From positions 27,613,201 to 27,677,200 of the forward strand of contig OZ038422.1 of assembly GCA_964036155.1 (NCBI GenBank): 64,000 nucleotides of DNA, read 5' to 3'. The notes beneath the pieces are model-generated. The model had not been told where the DNA came from. It did not search any database and saw only the letters and a list, made by a program, of their open reading frames with translations. Positions 61,289 through 64,000 of the stretch are shown one piece after another (positions within the stretch are counted from its first letter, which is position 1; each line of letters begins with the position of its first letter). A program made the translations under genes and the position numbers. This DNA comes from Diploscapter coronatus. Lineage: Eukaryota; Nematoda; Chromadorea; Rhabditida; Rhabditidae.

Positions 61289-63515
61289 AGATCCACACTA
61301 ATTTGGATGCAGAGATTTGAAAATTTAGATTTAGAAGGAGATATCTATCGATAACTTTATATTATATTGATGAAGATCTTTACTTATCAAAATGTTGCGA
61401 GTAATCTTTGCACGAGATTAGATTCGATGTATTACATTATGGAACTATGACTTGGCTTCGAAGAATGATCACTTCTATTAATTTCCCTTAGATTTCTAAA
61501 ACTCGGACTGGAAATATCTTCGGAATCTATTATGTAGTTAGTGATTTCTCGTTTCTAGAAATGAAAATATTGAAATAATGGACATTTATTCCATATTTGT
61601 CACTTTCAAGCACTTTTTCTACTTCATCCTCGCATTTTTTTTATCTCTAAAGTACTTTTCGAGCGCTCGGTCTGCCAAAAGCTGCTTTATTTTTTGTCTC
61701 CGGAAAGTTGAAGCCTTTTTCTCTCTTCATTTTTCTAGGCTCAAGAGAAAGATTTCTCATAATTTATCAACTGTCAAATGCACTCATCTGAGGGGTATTT
61801 TCAGACTTTTAATGGGGTACAAAAATCTGCACTATTCAAATACGGGGTCGAAGTGTATTTGTTCTAGAATTCTAGGTAAAGATTGGGAATTTTCTATGTT
61901 AAAACTACTCGACCCTAGGATCTCATATATCCAAAGGGGATTATCTCTTTTTGCATTAGAGACGGTTTGATATGGGGAATAAGAAGATATAGATGAAATG
62001 ATATGTAAGAAGTGAGAGTTCATGAAGAGATAACTTGGCTCTATAAGTTTTTGTCTAGCAGGGATTAGCTATTTCTCATTTTCTCTGTCTAACTTTGTCC
62101 CCCTCCTCATCACACACTACTTAACTGAGCAGCACGCTTTTCCAATAGCATTCTTAGGCTTCTCAGCCAGTGTTTTATGCTGCTCATGAATATTTTTTAT
62201 TTATTTTGAACATCGTTCGTCCTTCTCCTTAGAATTCCTTGAATTTCGCGATATCCTTCCTTGATAGAGAAAATTTGTAAATCACCATCTATGATCATGT
62301 TTCAGAAGTGGTGAACATTGAATCTCTATCTTTGTATTGGACCTTGTTTGTGAACGCTCAAAATTCATGCTATCAATTTCAAATTATCTCAGACTATATT
62401 CAAATTTTAAATATGCATAGTTCCATAAACGGAAATGCTATTTGTGTAATCATTCTTTCCGACTCGTTACCTGCAAAATGCCTAACTTAATCCCCTGATT
62501 TCTGCAAAGGTCGAGACGCTTTCTTAAAATAGTCGTTAGAATCTTAGATTTTATTTTAAAAACACCAAGAATGTTGTTCTTTCAAAGACTCGCTTTTTGC
62601 TGCTGCAGTTATATTGTTTATTCCTAGCACAGATATACAATTTTGTGGCGCGAAATTCGAACGAACACTTCTGGTAGATAATTGGTCGTTTTTGCTGGGG
62701 TTTTCGAGAGATTATGCGTGAAATCAAAATCCGTGAGCCTAGCAAGACTCACTCGATGAAAGCACAAAAACAAGCATATTATGCAGTTCGTCGCTCATCC
62801 AGGCTTAGAAAATAGAATTTTAAAAAACGCCTCTGATATCGAGAGGAGTTTCATTCTTTTTCTGATTCTCTGAAGCACGATGCAGAGAGGTTTCGTTCCA
62901 AAAAATTATCCCTGAAAAGCATCAGCCGAAATCGAATTTCGCACAGAGCGACAGAAACTTCAAAAATCCTAGCGCTCTCAAAATCACTTCTCATTTTGCA
63001 ACACAATTTTCCAACACAAGTGTTCCTCATAGTAAATTTTTCGGCCTGTTTTTGGCTCATCAAATAAGTTTGTGGAATTAAAAGATTAGATTTTTTACAC
63101 TTGTGTATAGATGACTTAACATTGAGTTAGATAATACCTACTTTATCAACTTCAAAATTTTCAATATCTTTGAAAGAAAGTTATTTGCTAATTAAATATG
63201 CACGACATCAGCTAGCAAATTAGGTCCTATTATTTGGCAGTTATCCAAATCTTTGCTCATATTTCAAACTCAGGATCTTCAATTTTCAATCGTTATCCCT
63301 CTAGTTCGTTTTTTCTCCTCGAAAATGACTTAATTTTTCAATTATAAATTGCTCTGTATATGTGCGTTGTGTGAAATTAGGTGCCTAATTATTTCCGCGA
63401 TGTCTCTCTCACACGAGAGCTTAGACCGAGTCTTTCTCGTTAGGGTTCTGAGTCTCTAATGTAGCAGAGTTCATCATCCCATCGGAATTCAGCTCTGTGA
63501 GCATAATCATGGCTG

Positions 63516-63602
63516 TGCGGAATGGGGTTTTGAGATTTCAGGAATACGGAATGACCTCAAAAATGATCGAAGTTCCGATTTTTCGGAACAGGACATTCCG
63601 CA
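63516..63602. mobile_element. Degenerate MITE-like element
   Basis: TGCGGAATG at 63516-63524 and CATTCCGCA at 63594-63602 are exact inverted repeats. Just outside are GGCTG on the left and GTCCCGGG on the right. The outer ends resemble those of the 31873 element (CCAGGGCTGCG). Inside is a perfect 7-bp stem with a TTTT loop, GTTCCGATTTTTCGGAAC (63572-63589). It encodes nothing. Confidence 0.45.
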
Positions 63603-64000
63603 GTCCCGGGCATAATGTCAAAATACTCTTAAATCACTGAATATCACATATTTTATAGTTTTTATTAGTGATCTAATTCATTGAATGACTAGATTTGTAG
63701 CATTTCTCAAACAGACTAATTATGTGATGTTTTGAATTTCTTGATCTCATCATCATCATATTAGAAATTATTAGGAGCAGTATATTATCAAAATATCCCT
63801 GAATATATTACGTATTTATGATTTTTTATTACTGAACCTCGATCGTTTAGGGATTAGATTAAGATTTAGTTCTATCTTTCACGGGGAAAGCGAAATGTTA
63901 AGATAAAAGCTATTTTGATGAGTGATAGTCGATGTTTCATAATTGTGCAAACTTTCGGTAACTGCATATCGTTTGAAGTCTTGCTCGATTTTTTGCCCAA

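Larger units (their letters stand above)
59643..64000. other. Intergenic tail of the window: repeats, no firmly supported gene
   Basis: About 4.4 kb after the collagen gene. It contains the collagen polyA signal (59786), repeat copy B (60617-60702), a possible short coding frame (61172-61288), an inverted repeat at 60189-60226 (TTAGTACGAACT against AGTTCGTGCTAA, 11 of 12) and a degenerate MITE-like element (63516-63602). The remainder is AT-rich with no recognised gene. Confidence 0.5.

Noticed and set aside
61578..61970. 130-codon plus-strand frame with a Phe-rich hydrophobic start
   Set aside because: It starts with ATG but has AT-driven composition (Phe, Ser, Leu, Lys), no family match and no flanking signals. 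It is left out for lack of support.

Overview
The window reads as nuclear DNA of a nematode, most likely a rhabditid (clade V). Genes are cut by mostly short GT-AG introns (often 32-60 nt) ending in TTTCAG or TTTTAG. Several start codons sit just after a splice-acceptor-like sequence with no upstream exon, as expected for spliced-leader trans-splicing. One gene is a cuticle collagen. Three neighbouring genes (unc-24, arf-3, mec-17) are also neighbours in Caenorhabditis elegans, as far as I recall. I cannot name the species.

Layout. 0.6-6.8 kb (minus): a large secreted/transmembrane Mesh-type protein with NIDO, AMOP, VWD and Sushi modules and a C-terminal PDZ ligand. 6.8-10 kb: long AT-rich divergent promoter region. 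10-16 kb (plus): an AT-rich F-box/kelch gene, a small His/Lys-rich protein with a PP1-docking motif, and an acyl-CoA synthetase. 16.3-23.3 kb (plus): eif-3.D followed closely by a LanC-like gene, spaced like an SL2-type operon. 24-29 kb (plus): unc-24 (stomatin plus SCP2 domain) and arf-3 (class II ARF). 30.2-34.2 kb (minus): mec-17 (alpha-tubulin acetyltransferase) and a small cysteine-rich, probably GPI-anchored secreted protein. 36.3-52.9 kb (plus): hecd-1, the HECTD1 HECT-type ubiquitin ligase, with a small coiled-coil gene close behind it in a second operon-like pair. 56.3-59.6 kb (plus): a cuticle collagen gene. 59.6-64 kb: mostly non-coding, with dispersed repeats.

The strongest unusual feature is the collagen gene. 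The protein is an ordinary 302-residue cuticle collagen, but the gene appears cut into 25 exons, and its Gly-X-Y region is spread over exons as short as 11-16 nt. All 25 exons join into one open frame of exactly 303 codons. Cuticle collagens in C. elegans usually have only one to three introns. Five consecutive microexons are multiples of three flanked by phase 2 introns, and two of the introns are recognisable copies of each other, which suggests growth by exon-intron duplication.

Other points: a two-copy foldback repeat family (11.4 and 60.6 kb); a MITE-like element with perfect 24-bp inverted repeats near mec-17; a second, degenerate element with related ends at 63.5 kb; and linkage of two genes that act in touch neurons (unc-24, mec-17) around arf-3. 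Exon positions were worked out by hand. Only the collagen, arf-3 and a few small genes are resolved exon by exon; the larger genes are given as spans.
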